Positions 9,039-17,685 are shown, counted from the stretch's first letter. The stretch: 43,313 nucleotides of DNA from SLQH01 sp964612995 (GCA_964612995.1 CAZTGE010000017.1:1-43313); one strand, 5' to 3'. Notes: generated by a model not told the origin, from the letters alone. Numbers and translations: made by a program.

Positions 9039-9149
9039 CACTATCGGTCAACACCACCGTCCGCGTGCCGGTCGGCGGCAGCACCCGGATCATCGCGATC
9101 CCGGGGCCAACGCCTTGCATCGTCACCGCCCCCCGCACAGGATCGGCAC

Positions 9150-9974
9150 ATGCGCCTGGGTGCCGACATCCGCCTCACGAACCCCGATCCGACGACCTGG
9201 GAGCGCGAGCTGCGCCGACTCGCACTGCGCAGCGTGGTCTGGCCGCTCGATCGGGATGAAAGCGAGGACCAGATCCGCGACTACACCGCCATCGCGGCGG
9301 CCCACGACGTGCTCATCGCCGAGGTGCCGGCCTGGTGCAATCCGCTGCATCCCGACGCGCACACCCGCGCGGCCAAGATCGAGCGCTGCCAGACCCGTCT
9401 CGCGCTCGCCGAACGCATCGGTGCCCGCTGCTGCGTCAACGTCGGCGGATCCTGCGGCGAGAGCTGGTGGGGGCCGCACCCACGCGACCTCGACGAGGAC
9501 CGCTTCGACCTCGTCGTCGAGACCGTCCGCTGCATCGTGGACGCGGTCCGCCCCACCCGGACCCGCTACACCCTCGAGACCATGCCCTGGATGCATCCGG
9601 ACTCGCCCCAGGCCTACCGCCGCCTGATCGCCGCGGTCGACCGGCCCGGCTTCGCCGTCCACCTCGATCCGGTCAACATGATCACCAGTCCACAGCGCTG
9701 TTTCGCCAATGCCGCGTTCCTGCGCGAGTGCTTCGAGCTGCTCGGCCCCTGGATCCGCAGCTGCCACGCCAAGGACGTGCGCCTGGACACGCGGCTCACC
9801 GTCCACCTCGACGAGGTCCCGCCGGGCCAGGGCGCACTGTGCTATCGCAGCTTCCTCGCCGGCCTTGCCCGGCTCGACCCCGACACCCCGCTGATAATCG
9901 AACACGTCGAGCCCGCGCAGATGCCAGCCGCGCTCGCGCACATCCGCACCCTCGCGGCCGAGGTGGACGGATGA
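9150..9974 (+). CDS. Xylose isomerase-like TIM-barrel sugar isomerase/epimerase
   Basis: Protein of 274 residues in the AP-endonuclease-2/xylose isomerase-like fold. The four metal ligands of this family are placed as expected: E143 (LETMPW), D173 (HLDPVNM), H206 (CHAKD) and E251 (LIIEHVEP). These proteins isomerise or epimerise free or phosphorylated sugars in the cytoplasm; the substrate is unknown. The start chosen is the ATG at 9150 behind CAGGATCG, because upstream sequence of the same frame runs through repeat copy D. It is coupled to the next gene by an ATGA overlap, so the pair probably handles the same sugar released by the preceding lyase/mannosidase genes. Confidence 0.82.
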   Translation: MRLGADIRLTNPDPTTWERELRRLALRSVVWPLDRDESEDQIRDYTAIAAAHDVLIAEVPAWCNPLHPDAHTRAAKIERCQTRLALAERIGARCCVNVGGSCGESWWGPHPRDLDEDRFDLVVETVRCIVDAVRPTRTRYTLETMPWMHPDSPQAYRRLIAAVDRPGFAVHLDPVNMITSPQRCFANAAFLRECFELLGPWIRSCHAKDVRLDTRLTVHLDEVPPGQGALCYRSFLAGLARLDPDTPLIIEHVEPAQMPAALAHIRTLAAEVDG

Positions 9975-10954
9975 CGCGCATGCACCAGATCGTGTTCCCC
10001 GAGCGCGGCCGGGCCGTGTGCGTGGAGCGGCCGACCGACGCCAGCCCGCTCTCGCCGGACGAACTCGCCGGACCCACCTGCGCCTCGGTGATCAGCCCGG
10101 GCACCGAACTCGGGATGCAGTTCGATGCCGCCGACGGTTTCCCCCACCACCCCGGCTACGGCGCGGTGTTCACCGCCACCCGTCTGGGGGCGACCGTCGA
10201 CGACATCACGCCCGGCACGCGTCTGTTCTGCATCGGGCCGCACGCCAGCCAGCAGCGCTGCCGCCGCGATGCAGTGGTCCCGATACCCCCGGGCCTGGAT
10301 GCCACCACCGCGGTGCTGGTGCGCCTGCTGGGCATCGCCTGGGCCCGACTGAGCCTGAGCGCGGTGCGTCCGCCGGCGCCGGTCCTGATCACCGGCCTGG
10401 GACCGGTCGGCCATCTCGCCGCCCGCCTGGCCGCGCTCTGGACCCATCCGGTGCTGGCGGTCGACCCCGATACCCAGCGCCGCGGCCTGCTCGCCGGGCA
10501 CCCGGGCATCGAATGCGCCGCGGCGGTACCGGTCGACGACCCCGCCTGGCAGGACCGCCCGGCCCTCGCGCTGGAGTGCTCCGGCTCCGAGGCCGCGCTG
10601 CACGATTGCTGCCGCCTGGTGCGGCGCGGCAGCGAGGTGGTGGTCTGCGGCGTGCCCTGGCGCAGCCGTGGCGAGCGCACGCTGCGCGACGTGATGTGGA
10701 AGGTGTTCTGGCGCCACCTGGTGCTACGTGGCGGGTGGGAGTGGGAATTGCCCTGGTTGCCGGATCCCTCCTTCCCGACCTGCTATCGCGACAACATCGC
10801 CGCCGGACTCGCCTGGCTCGCCAGCGGACGAATCGACCTCACCGGCCTCGCCGCCACTGTCGCGCCCCAGGACTGCCAGGCGCTCTACGACGACCTGACC
10901 GCCGGGCGCACGCAGCACCTGTACCACGTCTACAACTGGTCCGCGTCCGACTGA
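9971..10954 (+). CDS. Medium-chain dehydrogenase (zinc-type alcohol dehydrogenase-like)
   Basis: Protein of 327 residues. The N-terminal GroES-like half has VISPGTELGMQF and HPGYGAVF, as in the 'zinc-binding alcohol dehydrogenase' subgroup with BchC-like relatives. The Rossmann half has LITGLGPVGHLAARLAAL with the nucleotide-binding glycines. The cysteine cluster for structural zinc is absent, as is common in this subgroup. It probably oxidises a sugar or polyol with NAD(P). Start is fixed by a 4-bp overlap with the isomerase gene. There is no hairpin with a T-run after it. Confidence 0.8.
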   Translation: MTRMHQIVFPERGRAVCVERPTDASPLSPDELAGPTCASVISPGTELGMQFDAADGFPHHPGYGAVFTATRLGATVDDITPGTRLFCIGPHASQQRCRRDAVVPIPPGLDATTAVLVRLLGIAWARLSLSAVRPPAPVLITGLGPVGHLAARLAALWTHPVLAVDPDTQRRGLLAGHPGIECAAAVPVDDPAWQDRPALALECSGSEAALHDCCRLVRRGSEVVVCGVPWRSRGERTLRDVMWKVFWRHLVLRGGWEWELPWLPDPSFPTCYRDNIAAGLAWLASGRIDLTGLAATVAPQDCQALYDDLTAGRTQHLYHVYNWSASD

Positions 10955-11004
10955 CCCACGACCACGCGCGCGACGCGGACTACATGGCGTGCAGCGCTGC
11001 CCGG

Positions 11005-11035
11005 TTGTGAACCCTCGGCGCAGCAGCACTAGAAT
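11005..11035 (+). promoter_or_regulatory. Possible sigma-70-type promoter for the DUF2892-like gene
   Basis: TTGTGA at 11005-11010 and TAGAAT at 11030-11035 resemble -35 and -10 boxes, but the 19-bp spacer is longer than ideal. The region is otherwise GC-rich, so the AT-rich patch at 11030-11050 stands out just before the ribosome-binding site. Confidence 0.3.
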
Positions 11036-11068
11036 GATCTTTATCTTACCCGCACCGAAGGAGCGACC

Positions 11069-11545
11069 ATGCCCGCCCTGACCGGACAGTCCCGCAAGAT
11101 CCGTCGTCACACCCGCGACTGCGACACCCGCCGCATCCGCAGGCGCCTCGAAGCCTCGCTGCACTACTACGCAGAGAACCCGGACCAGATCGATCAACGG
11201 CTCGACGAACTCGCGCACGAGTGGGACATCGAACGCCTGCTCGAGAGCAACGCCTCGACCCTGATCCTCATCGGCAGCCTGATGAGTGCCTTTGGCCATC
11301 GCCGCGGTCACGTGCTCACGGGGATCGTCTCCGGCTTCCTGCTCCAGCATGCGGTCCAGGGCTGGTGCCCGCCGCTGGTCGTCCTCCGCCGGCTCGGCGT
11401 GCGCAGCAAGGACGAGATCCTCGAGGAGCACTACGCGCTGCGCGTCCTGCGCGGCGACCTCGACGAGCTGCTCTCGCGCGACTACGAACGCCCCGAAGAC
11501 CGCATCCCGTTGCTGCTCGGCCTGCTGGAGGCCAACGCCGCCTGA
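11069..11545 (+). CDS. DUF2892/YgaP-like membrane protein
   Basis: Protein of 158 residues. A basic, arginine-rich N-terminus is followed by an amphipathic segment (IDQRLDELAHEWDIERLLE) and then two short hydrophobic segments (STLILIGSLMSAF, LTGIVSGFLLQHAVQGW) with a WCPPLVVLRRLGVR turn. This is the pattern of DUF2892 proteins that carry a variable helical N-terminus. A charged tail closes it (EEHYALRVLRGDLDELL). The start has a strong AAGGAG six bases upstream. It is a single-gene unit, convergent with the next gene at only 18 bp. Function unknown; relatives are small inner-membrane proteins. Confidence 0.75.
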   Translation: MPALTGQSRKIRRHTRDCDTRRIRRRLEASLHYYAENPDQIDQRLDELAHEWDIERLLESNASTLILIGSLMSAFGHRRGHVLTGIVSGFLLQHAVQGWCPPLVVLRRLGVRSKDEILEEHYALRVLRGDLDELLSRDYERPEDRIPLLLGLLEANAA

Positions 11546-11563
11546 GGCCGTGTCCCAGGCGGC

Positions 11564-12619
11564 TCAGGCCGGTGCCAGCTGCTCGCCGTCGGCGATCGGC
11601 TCCGCAGCATCAGCCATGTCGGCGGCGTCGGCGTCCTCCTCCTGCGCATCCTCGCCCCACAGCGTCAACAGCTCGGCGAGCGCGTCATCGTGGCCGGCGA
11701 CCTGATAGCACTGGGCCAGGGCCTTGGCCGCCGGAGCGTAGGTCGGACAGTCGCGCAGGCTGGCCTCGAGGCTGGCGATGGCCGCCTCCCACTGTCCCTT
11801 GCCCATCTGCGCCAGGCCGAGGTTGTAGCGCACACCCGCCGCGGCCGGAAACCGGCGGACCACCGCCTCGTAGGCCGGCACCGCGACTCCGAGATTGCCG
11901 CGCTTGGCCGCAGCATTGGCCCTGTCGAGCCCGGTGAAGTCGCCACCGCCGCCGCGACAGGCGCGCAGCAGCTGCACCAGCGCCACCGGTACCCCGAGCA
12001 CGAACAACAGGTTGGCGCCGAGCATCTTCCACGCCTGCGGCCGCATGCAGGTATGGCAGCAATGGGTACGACGATAGCTGTAGCCGTAGACGACCAGCAG
12101 GAAATAGAAGTAGAACAGCGTGAATGCCCGCGGACAGGCGTACATGCCGCATTCATCACAGATGCGGTACCGCTGTTCATGCGCGGGCGCATCGGGGCCG
12201 AGGGTGCTGAGGCTGTCGCAGTAGCTGCAATAGAGCTGCGGCCCGGTCGCAAAACCGGTGGTCTCGACCGTCGCGCCGCACTGCGGGCAGGCGGTGGCGG
12301 TGAAACTGCGCCCCTGTCTGGCCAACAGTTCGCGCCGCAGGTCGGCCAGCCGCCGCGACGCGTTGCGGTTGATCTGTTCCGCAATCCGGGGCGGCTTGCC
12401 GCCGGTCACTGCGATCGCCAACGGCGCGGCTTCGCCGCCCTCCTGCAACAACTGGATCACCAGGCGATCGAAGCGACACAAGACCCCGTGCACCGCGACG
12501 AGCGGTATCGACTCGCCATCGAGCACCAGTTGGGTCTCGTCGACCGAGCCCTTGCTACTGCGCAGACCGACCTGGTTGCCGTTCTCGTCGAGCAGCTTGT
12601 ACTTGAAATCGATCGCCAT
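11564..12619 (-). CDS. TPR protein with zinc-ribbon cysteines and membrane segments
   Basis: Protein of 351 residues. The N-terminal ~100 residues are a soluble domain with an opening beta-like stretch (FKYKLLDENGNQVG). Two pairs of CxxC follow (C111/C114 and C131/C134), then C154/C157 and a cysteine group at 187-191, suggesting one or two zinc ribbons. Hydrophobic segments lie at about 166-181 (aromatic-rich, LFYFYFLLVVYGY) and 201-219. The C-terminal ~110 residues are TPR-like (YNLGLAQMGKGQWEAAIASLEASLRDCP), ending in an acidic tail. The start at 12619 has GGGAGAAGGG upstream. It lies 113 bp downstream of tssG on the same strand and may be a distal gene of the T6SS operon; the function is unknown. 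Confidence 0.72.
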   Translation of the reverse strand: MAIDFKYKLLDENGNQVGLRSSKGSVDETQLVLDGESIPLVAVHGVLCRFDRLVIQLLQEGGEAAPLAIAVTGGKPPRIAEQINRNASRRLADLRRELLARQGRSFTATACPQCGATVETTGFATGPQLYCSYCDSLSTLGPDAPAHEQRYRICDECGMYACPRAFTLFYFYFLLVVYGYSYRRTHCCHTCMRPQAWKMLGANLLFVLGVPVALVQLLRACRGGGGDFTGLDRANAAAKRGNLGVAVPAYEAVVRRFPAAAGVRYNLGLAQMGKGQWEAAIASLEASLRDCPTYAPAAKALAQCYQVAGHDDALAELLTLWGEDAQEEDADAADMADAAEPIADGEQLAPA

Positions 12620-12732
12620 GCCCTTCTCCCATGCCCCAGAGAGTAGCCGATCGCCGGCGAACACGCCACGGCAAATCGCCCGCCGGACCGTTGCACCAGG
12701 TGGCAGCCCCGGGACCGGGCGGATCGATGGCA

Positions 12733-13731
12733 TCACGAGCCCGTCGGCGACAACGCGAAGGAGCACTCGTGGCTTCGGCTGCGCAGCCCGAGGCTACTGC
12801 TGTAGCCCAAACGATGGCCTGGCCGGTCCAACCGCACCGGCACCGTCGCATCGGCGCGCACCACGAGCGTCAGCCGGCAACTCAGCTCGCGGCCGACAAC
12901 CACAGCGACGAGCTCGGCCACGGCCCGACGTCCGACGCCGCCCGGAAGAAAAGCCTCGATCTGATCCGGACCGACTGGCCCTACGCGCACGGTGAAGGTG
13001 GTGGTGATCGCCTGGCTGCTCGCACCCACGATCGTCCGCTTCCCGAGCACATGGTTGCGTCGACCCAGCACCAGGCGCTCGCTCGCGCCGATCGGCTCGC
13101 GCGAACGCACGCATTCGACCACCGCGACCGGCAGCGGCGCGAACCAATCGAGCAACACCCCCTCGAGCGCGCTGGCCGAGCGGGGTTGGCGGATGAGTAG
13201 CCCCGCGTAACGCAGCAGCCAGGGCCGATGACCGGCTTCGTCCGGCCGCGCCAGACCGAGCATGCCCAGCAGGCGCTGCGAATGGGCATCGGTACCGTCG
13301 GTGGCGTAATCGACCTCGATCCGGCGGGTACGCCAGCCGCGATAGAGCAACGCAAGCAGCCGGTGCTCCAGCAACTCCAGGAACCGTCGCGGCACATCTG
13401 TGCCGTAGGACTCCTCGAGCGCCTCCAGTGCCACGCCGAGGTAGCGCGGCAAAGGCGACCCAGCGCCGAACAGACCCGCGGCCGCAGTCTGAAGGCGGTA
13501 GCGCACCGCACCGCTCGCCGTCTCCTCCGCGGTCACGTCCGTGACTTCGCTCGCCGCGAAACCACACGAGGTATCGCCGAGCAGGCGTACCACCTCGTCG
13601 TCTGCCGGCCCGCCCTCGCCCAGGCGCACGCGTGCAGGGTGCGCGCGTTCGATCGCCGCGATGGCCGCGAACAGCTCGTATCGCTGCGGTTCGCGCAGGA
13701 CTCCCCAGCCGCGTCGATCAGTGGACGTCAT
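12733..13731 (-). CDS. T6SS baseplate protein TssG
   Basis: Protein of 332 residues of the TssG (ImpH/VasB) family. The conserved N-terminal helix of this family is present (YELFAAIAAIERAHPARVRLG). So is the central GLFGAGSPLPRYL...ALEESYGTDVPRRFLELLEHRLLALLYRGW block, the family signature in which short F/Y-rich helices pack against TssF. TssG forms the baseplate wedge with two TssF and one TssE. It overlaps tssF by 4 bp (ATGA) and is last in the core run. Length is close to the family norm. Confidence 0.93.
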   Translation of the reverse strand: MTSTDRRGWGVLREPQRYELFAAIAAIERAHPARVRLGEGGPADDEVVRLLGDTSCGFAASEVTDVTAEETASGAVRYRLQTAAAGLFGAGSPLPRYLGVALEALEESYGTDVPRRFLELLEHRLLALLYRGWRTRRIEVDYATDGTDAHSQRLLGMLGLARPDEAGHRPWLLRYAGLLIRQPRSASALEGVLLDWFAPLPVAVVECVRSREPIGASERLVLGRRNHVLGKRTIVGASSQAITTTFTVRVGPVGPDQIEAFLPGGVGRRAVAELVAVVVGRELSCRLTLVVRADATVPVRLDRPGHRLGYSSSLGLRSRSHECSFALSPTGS

Positions 13732-15461
13732 AGCATCGCCTTGCGCCCGAAGCGCGGAGCGAACTGGTGTACCACCGCGCCATCAGATCCGACCACGCAC
13801 AACTGGGTGAAGGTGTTCACGCTCGCGGATTGGGCGAGAAACTCCCGCAACACCACCGCGAAGAGGTACAAGGCCCCTGGGCCACCGAAGCCCGCCTCCT
13901 CAACCGTGAGCACGTACTGTGTACCACGCACACCCAGGCCATCGATCAATCGCGTGACCGTTTGCGTCTCGACTCCGATCAAGGCCTCGATCAGACGCCT
14001 GTGCGCCGGCGCTGCCTGCCGGTCGGCACGGGCGCGCATATCGTTGAGATCGATCATTCCCCGCAGCGCAGAAAGCGACGCGAAAGAGCTGCTGTCGAGG
14101 GTCACATGGCCGATGAACGACCACCCGGCCTCGTCGAGCGCGGGCGGCGGCAATGGCCTCGATGGTCCGAACAGGTTGGTCACCGGGGGCAGGCCCGGAT
14201 TGGCCGGGTTGGCGGTGGCGATGTCGCCGGGGGCCAGCCGTTGGGGCAGGACGTGGTTGGTGCACCACAGATCGATCGACAGCGTCTCATCGGCCTCCGG
14301 GTCGGCACGCACGAAGGCCAACTCCAGTTCGCTCCGTTGGCCGTCACCCGTCGGAGCACGGTATTCCTGATAGAAGTTCTTCGCTTCGCTGCCGAAACGC
14401 GACGGCGAGAACACGGGCAGATATCCGGTCGGCGTGGTCACTCCGCGCACCGTGCCGCTGATCGCGCGGATGCTGTGTACCTCGTACGCACCGGGATGGC
14501 CGCTGGGCCGGATGGGGAACCGGTTTCGCTCCGCCGTCGGCCGCACCGGGTCTGCGCCGCGCTCGAACAGATTGACCGCCGGCACACAATTCACCTGCAC
14601 CGCGTCGGCCGGAACCTGCGGAAAGTCGTCGCGCAGATCCTCGAGCATGAACGCCAGCTCCAAGCGCGTCGCTGCCGCGAGCGCGCCGTCGGCGTTCCAA
14701 CCCGCTAGCTCGACCGCGCAGAACTTGTCCGGGAAGCAGAAATACTCGTGCACCAGCCGCAGGCCGTCGAAACACCGATCGGGATATGACACAAGCGCGG
14801 AATCGCGCCCCAGACCGACCGAACGCACCACGCCAGCATCAAGGCGCAACACAGAGCCCGCAGCATCGTCGCCGCGCAGCTCGACGAGCGTGCACCGCTC
14901 GCACAACAGTAACAGCAGTTCGCGCCCGATCCCCGCGGCGGCGCCCAGGAACAGGCGCAACGGCGCGATGCCGACACTTGCCAGGGTCGCACCGGGGAGG
15001 CATTCCAGGTACAATGTGAGCGCCGCCGGGTGCGTACGCCGCAGCTGGGTGCGCACCACGCGCAGGGGGCGCACGGCGCAGTCCTCGGTCGTGCGGAAAG
15101 TACATGGCGTGTCCGCGACCGGGATGGAATCGACCAGACTGCCCGCGCGCACCACGACGCTCTCGGTGATGCCATCGCCGTCCTCGGGCCGGAAGCGCAG
15201 GATCGTCGCTGCCGGTACGGGGTGGAGCAGATGCGGCCACAGGTTGGCGATCAGCGCCTGAGTGTATTCGGACAGGTCTGCGTCGAGTCGACGACGGACA
15301 TCGGCGCAGAGGAAGGCGACGCCCTCCAACAGACGTTCGACATCTGGGTCGACCGCTGGTGATTCGAGAAGCGAGGCTGCTTCGGGTCGCTCGCGTGCGA
15401 AGTCGCGCCCCAACTGGCGCAGATAGCGCAGTTCCTCGTCATAGTAGCTGTTCAACGTCAC
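13728..15461 (-). CDS. T6SS baseplate protein TssF
   Basis: Protein of 577 residues of the TssF (ImpG/VasA) family. The N-terminus is characteristic (YYDEELRYLRQLGRDFARER, then DPDVERLLEGVAFL and LWPHLLHPVPAA). Other family landmarks follow, such as LRLVHEYFCFPDKF and VNLFERGADPV in the middle and the C-terminal beta-rich domain. It builds the baseplate wedge that docks the sheath and the VgrG spike. Overlap with tssG and a 4-bp gap from tssE show one transcript. Confidence 0.95.
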   Translation of the reverse strand: MTLNSYYDEELRYLRQLGRDFARERPEAASLLESPAVDPDVERLLEGVAFLCADVRRRLDADLSEYTQALIANLWPHLLHPVPAATILRFRPEDGDGITESVVVRAGSLVDSIPVADTPCTFRTTEDCAVRPLRVVRTQLRRTHPAALTLYLECLPGATLASVGIAPLRLFLGAAAGIGRELLLLLCERCTLVELRGDDAAGSVLRLDAGVVRSVGLGRDSALVSYPDRCFDGLRLVHEYFCFPDKFCAVELAGWNADGALAAATRLELAFMLEDLRDDFPQVPADAVQVNCVPAVNLFERGADPVRPTAERNRFPIRPSGHPGAYEVHSIRAISGTVRGVTTPTGYLPVFSPSRFGSEAKNFYQEYRAPTGDGQRSELELAFVRADPEADETLSIDLWCTNHVLPQRLAPGDIATANPANPGLPPVTNLFGPSRPLPPPALDEAGWSFIGHVTLDSSSFASLSALRGMIDLNDMRARADRQAAPAHRRLIEALIGVETQTVTRLIDGLGVRGTQYVLTVEEAGFGGPGALYLFAVVLREFLAQSASVNTFTQLCVVGSDGAVVHQFAPRFGRKAML

Positions 15462-15465
15462 GGCT

Positions 15466-15891
15466 TCACCCCCGCACCTCCAGGTGCCCGGCGCCGTCGA
15501 TGGCGACCTCGATACTCATGATGCTCTTGATCTCGCCGACCTGCAGCACACCGCTGATACGCAGATGGGCGACGAGCTCGTCTCCGGGCGTTTCGACGAA
15601 GGCAACACGCGGGTTCTGCAAGCGCGGTTCGTAGCGGGCCAGACACCGCGCCAACGCACAGCGGAACCGGTCGGCCGATGCGGGATAACCGTAGGCCAGC
15701 TCCGCAGGCGCCGGCGTACCGAAGTCGGGCTGGCACCGCGCGCTACCCAGCCGGGTTTCGAGCATACGCCGCACGTTGACCACCACCGACTCCGAGAGAC
15801 TGGCCCGGTCCCAGGGCGCGGGCACTCGTCGCGAGGCCGTCGCGGCCATCCGCGCCAGCAGGCCGGCCGCCAGAAGCTGGCCATCGCTCAT
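15466..15891 (-). CDS. T6SS baseplate protein TssE (gp25-like)
   Basis: Protein of 141 residues with the gp25/lysozyme-like fold of TssE. It has a VVVNVRRMLETRLGSARCQPDFG segment, then ALARCLARYEPRL, the family's conserved 'I..YEPRL' strand. TssE seeds sheath polymerisation on the baseplate and is modelled on T4 gp25, so it should contact the first ring of the sheath, here made of the fused TssBC protein. Start at 15891 overlaps the tssBC stop by 4 bp; the same frame extends further upstream over tssBC but without a matching domain. Confidence 0.9.
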   Translation of the reverse strand: MSDGQLLAAGLLARMAATASRRVPAPWDRASLSESVVVNVRRMLETRLGSARCQPDFGTPAPAELAYGYPASADRFRCALARCLARYEPRLQNPRVAFVETPGDELVAHLRISGVLQVGEIKSIMSIEVAIDGAGHLEVRG

Positions 15892-17672
15892 GTCGTCTCC
15901 AACCTGCCGAGGACGGTCAGATCGAGTGGTACACCGAGATAGCGGAAGTGCGGGCGCACCCGCAACGCGACGCGATACCACCCGCTTTCGCCAGACGCCG
16001 GCTGAACGTTCACCTCGGCCTCGCGCAGCGGCCGCTGGGCGCGGACGCTCGGCGCCGGATCGTCGACGCTGGCGACGTACTCCCGCAACCACGCGTTGAG
16101 TGCGCGTTCGACATCCGCACTCTGCCGCCAGCTGCCGATGTGCTCGCGTTGCATCACCTTGAGATAGTGCGCGATCCGGTTGACCACCAGCAGGAATGGC
16201 AGACGTGTGCCCAAGACACTGTTCACCATCGCCGCGCGCCCCGACGCGTCGGCGTTGAACTGCTGAGCCTGCTGACAGGAATTGGCGCTGTAGAAGCACA
16301 GGCCGTCGCTCGCACGTCGCTCACACAGCGGCACGAAGCCGGCCGCGGCCAGTGCCGCCTCGCCGCGCTCGTCGATATCGACCTCGACAGCCATACGCAT
16401 CGCACCACCGCCGAGACCGACCCAGGGCTCGACCGCCGCCACCTGCACCGCACCCCCACCCTCCGGACCGACGATGTTCGGACACCAGCGATACCGTGCG
16501 AAGGCCGCGACCAACCGTGTGGCCAGCGCGAATGCGGCGTTGCCCCACAGCCGGGCGCCCAGACCGTCAGCGGTGTCCTCGCAGTAGCGGAACCGATGTA
16601 CCGCACGCTCACGATACGGCGCCCGCAGCAGGAAGCGCGGCGCCGTCAGCGCAACGCTGCGCGCATCCTCGCTGGCGCGGAACGCCCGCCAACGGGCATA
16701 TTGTGGACCGGCGAACATCCCGCCTACGTCATGGAGCGCGCCGAGTTCGGCGTGGTTCGCACACCCGAACATCGCCGGATGTGCGCCTGCGAGGAAGACG
16801 GCGTGGGCCATGGCCGCGATCGCGGCGCAGTTGCGCAAGAGGGCGAGATCGCGCGCAGAATGGGCGAACTGATAGTCGGCGATGATCGCGGCGTAGGGCT
16901 CGCCGCCATAGGTTCCGTACTCGGCCACATAGGCGATGGCATGCAACCCGGCCTGAACGATTTCGGGCGCATCCTCGAAATCAGCCTGGAGTTCATCCTG
17001 CCCGACCGCGAGCAGGTCGATGCGGATGTTCTCGTCGAAATCCGCCTCTGCGACGAGATAGGCCAGCGAGCGCCAGCTCGCTTCGAGAGCCTGCAGCTCC
17101 GGGGCGTGCAGCAGCGCATCCACCTGGGCCGAGAGCCGGCGGTCGACCTCGCCGATGAGCATGTCGTACCATCGTCGATCGGGCTCGACGACGTCGGCAC
17201 CAGCCGCGGCGACCAGTGCTCGTACCGCGCCGGCGTCCTGGGCGTCGCCCATCGCGGCGAGGATGGCCGCCGTGGGACCGTCTGCCACACCGCACTCGCG
17301 CGCCGCGATCAGCGCGTCGCGCAGGCGCACCATGGCGCCGAGTGCGGGAACGGCCTCCGCGATCCGGTCCGGATGGAAGTCGTCGAGACTGCGCGGTGCG
17401 AGCTCAACACTCAGGGTGCCGGCCTCGCCGAGGCGATCCGGGATCGTGAAGCGGCAACAGGGCGAGAGCGCACCCATCGCCGCGGAGAGATCCTCGCCGT
17501 GGACGCCGATGACCGCGCGCTCGGCGACCGGAGTCTCCACGCCATGGCCGCGGAAATCCGCGATGACCAGCAGCCGCAACGGAAGCTCCTTGTCGGCCAC
17601 GACCCCGCCGACACGCGTACGGTACGAGAGGTGGACCCGATCCGCCAAAGCCTGCGACCCGTCTTCGACCAT
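15888..17672 (-). CDS. Fused T6SS contractile-sheath protein TssB-TssC
   Basis: One uninterrupted frame of 594 residues carries both sheath subunits. Residues about 10-160 are TssB (ImpB/VipA): KELPLRLLVIADF, then LSVELAPRSLDDFHPDRI and a VPALGAMVRLRDALI helix. From about 165 the sequence is TssC (ImpC/VipB): RLSAQVDALLHAPELQALE with the following SWRSLAYLV, EYGTYGGEPYAAIIADY, WGNAAFALATRLV, and the C-terminal AHYLKVMQREHIGSW and PLREAEV blocks. Canonical systems encode these as two proteins. The first ~60 residues of a normal TssC, which hold the ClpV-binding helix, seem to be missing: TssB runs almost straight into the 'IDKKLSAQLNEI' helix. Neighbours are tagF (13 bp upstream) and tssE (4-bp overlap). 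No separate tssB or tssC is in the window. The frame is supported throughout by domain homology on both sides of the join, so a chance frameshift joining two genes would have to leave both domains intact. Confidence 0.9.
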   Translation of the reverse strand: MVEDGSQALADRVHLSYRTRVGGVVADKELPLRLLVIADFRGHGVETPVAERAVIGVHGEDLSAAMGALSPCCRFTIPDRLGEAGTLSVELAPRSLDDFHPDRIAEAVPALGAMVRLRDALIAARECGVADGPTAAILAAMGDAQDAGAVRALVAAAGADVVEPDRRWYDMLIGEVDRRLSAQVDALLHAPELQALEASWRSLAYLVAEADFDENIRIDLLAVGQDELQADFEDAPEIVQAGLHAIAYVAEYGTYGGEPYAAIIADYQFAHSARDLALLRNCAAIAAMAHAVFLAGAHPAMFGCANHAELGALHDVGGMFAGPQYARWRAFRASEDARSVALTAPRFLLRAPYRERAVHRFRYCEDTADGLGARLWGNAAFALATRLVAAFARYRWCPNIVGPEGGGAVQVAAVEPWVGLGGGAMRMAVEVDIDERGEAALAAAGFVPLCERRASDGLCFYSANSCQQAQQFNADASGRAAMVNSVLGTRLPFLLVVNRIAHYLKVMQREHIGSWRQSADVERALNAWLREYVASVDDPAPSVRAQRPLREAEVNVQPASGESGWYRVALRVRPHFRYLGVPLDLTVLGRLETT

Positions 17673-17685
17673 TGCCCTGCCCCTC

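Noticed and set aside
15888..17672. TssB-TssC fusion as an annotation artefact of two overlapping genes
   Set aside because: The frame is continuous through both domains without a stop, and no start codon with a ribosome-binding site is evident at the TssC boundary; an assembly error remains the only alternative and is listed as a test.
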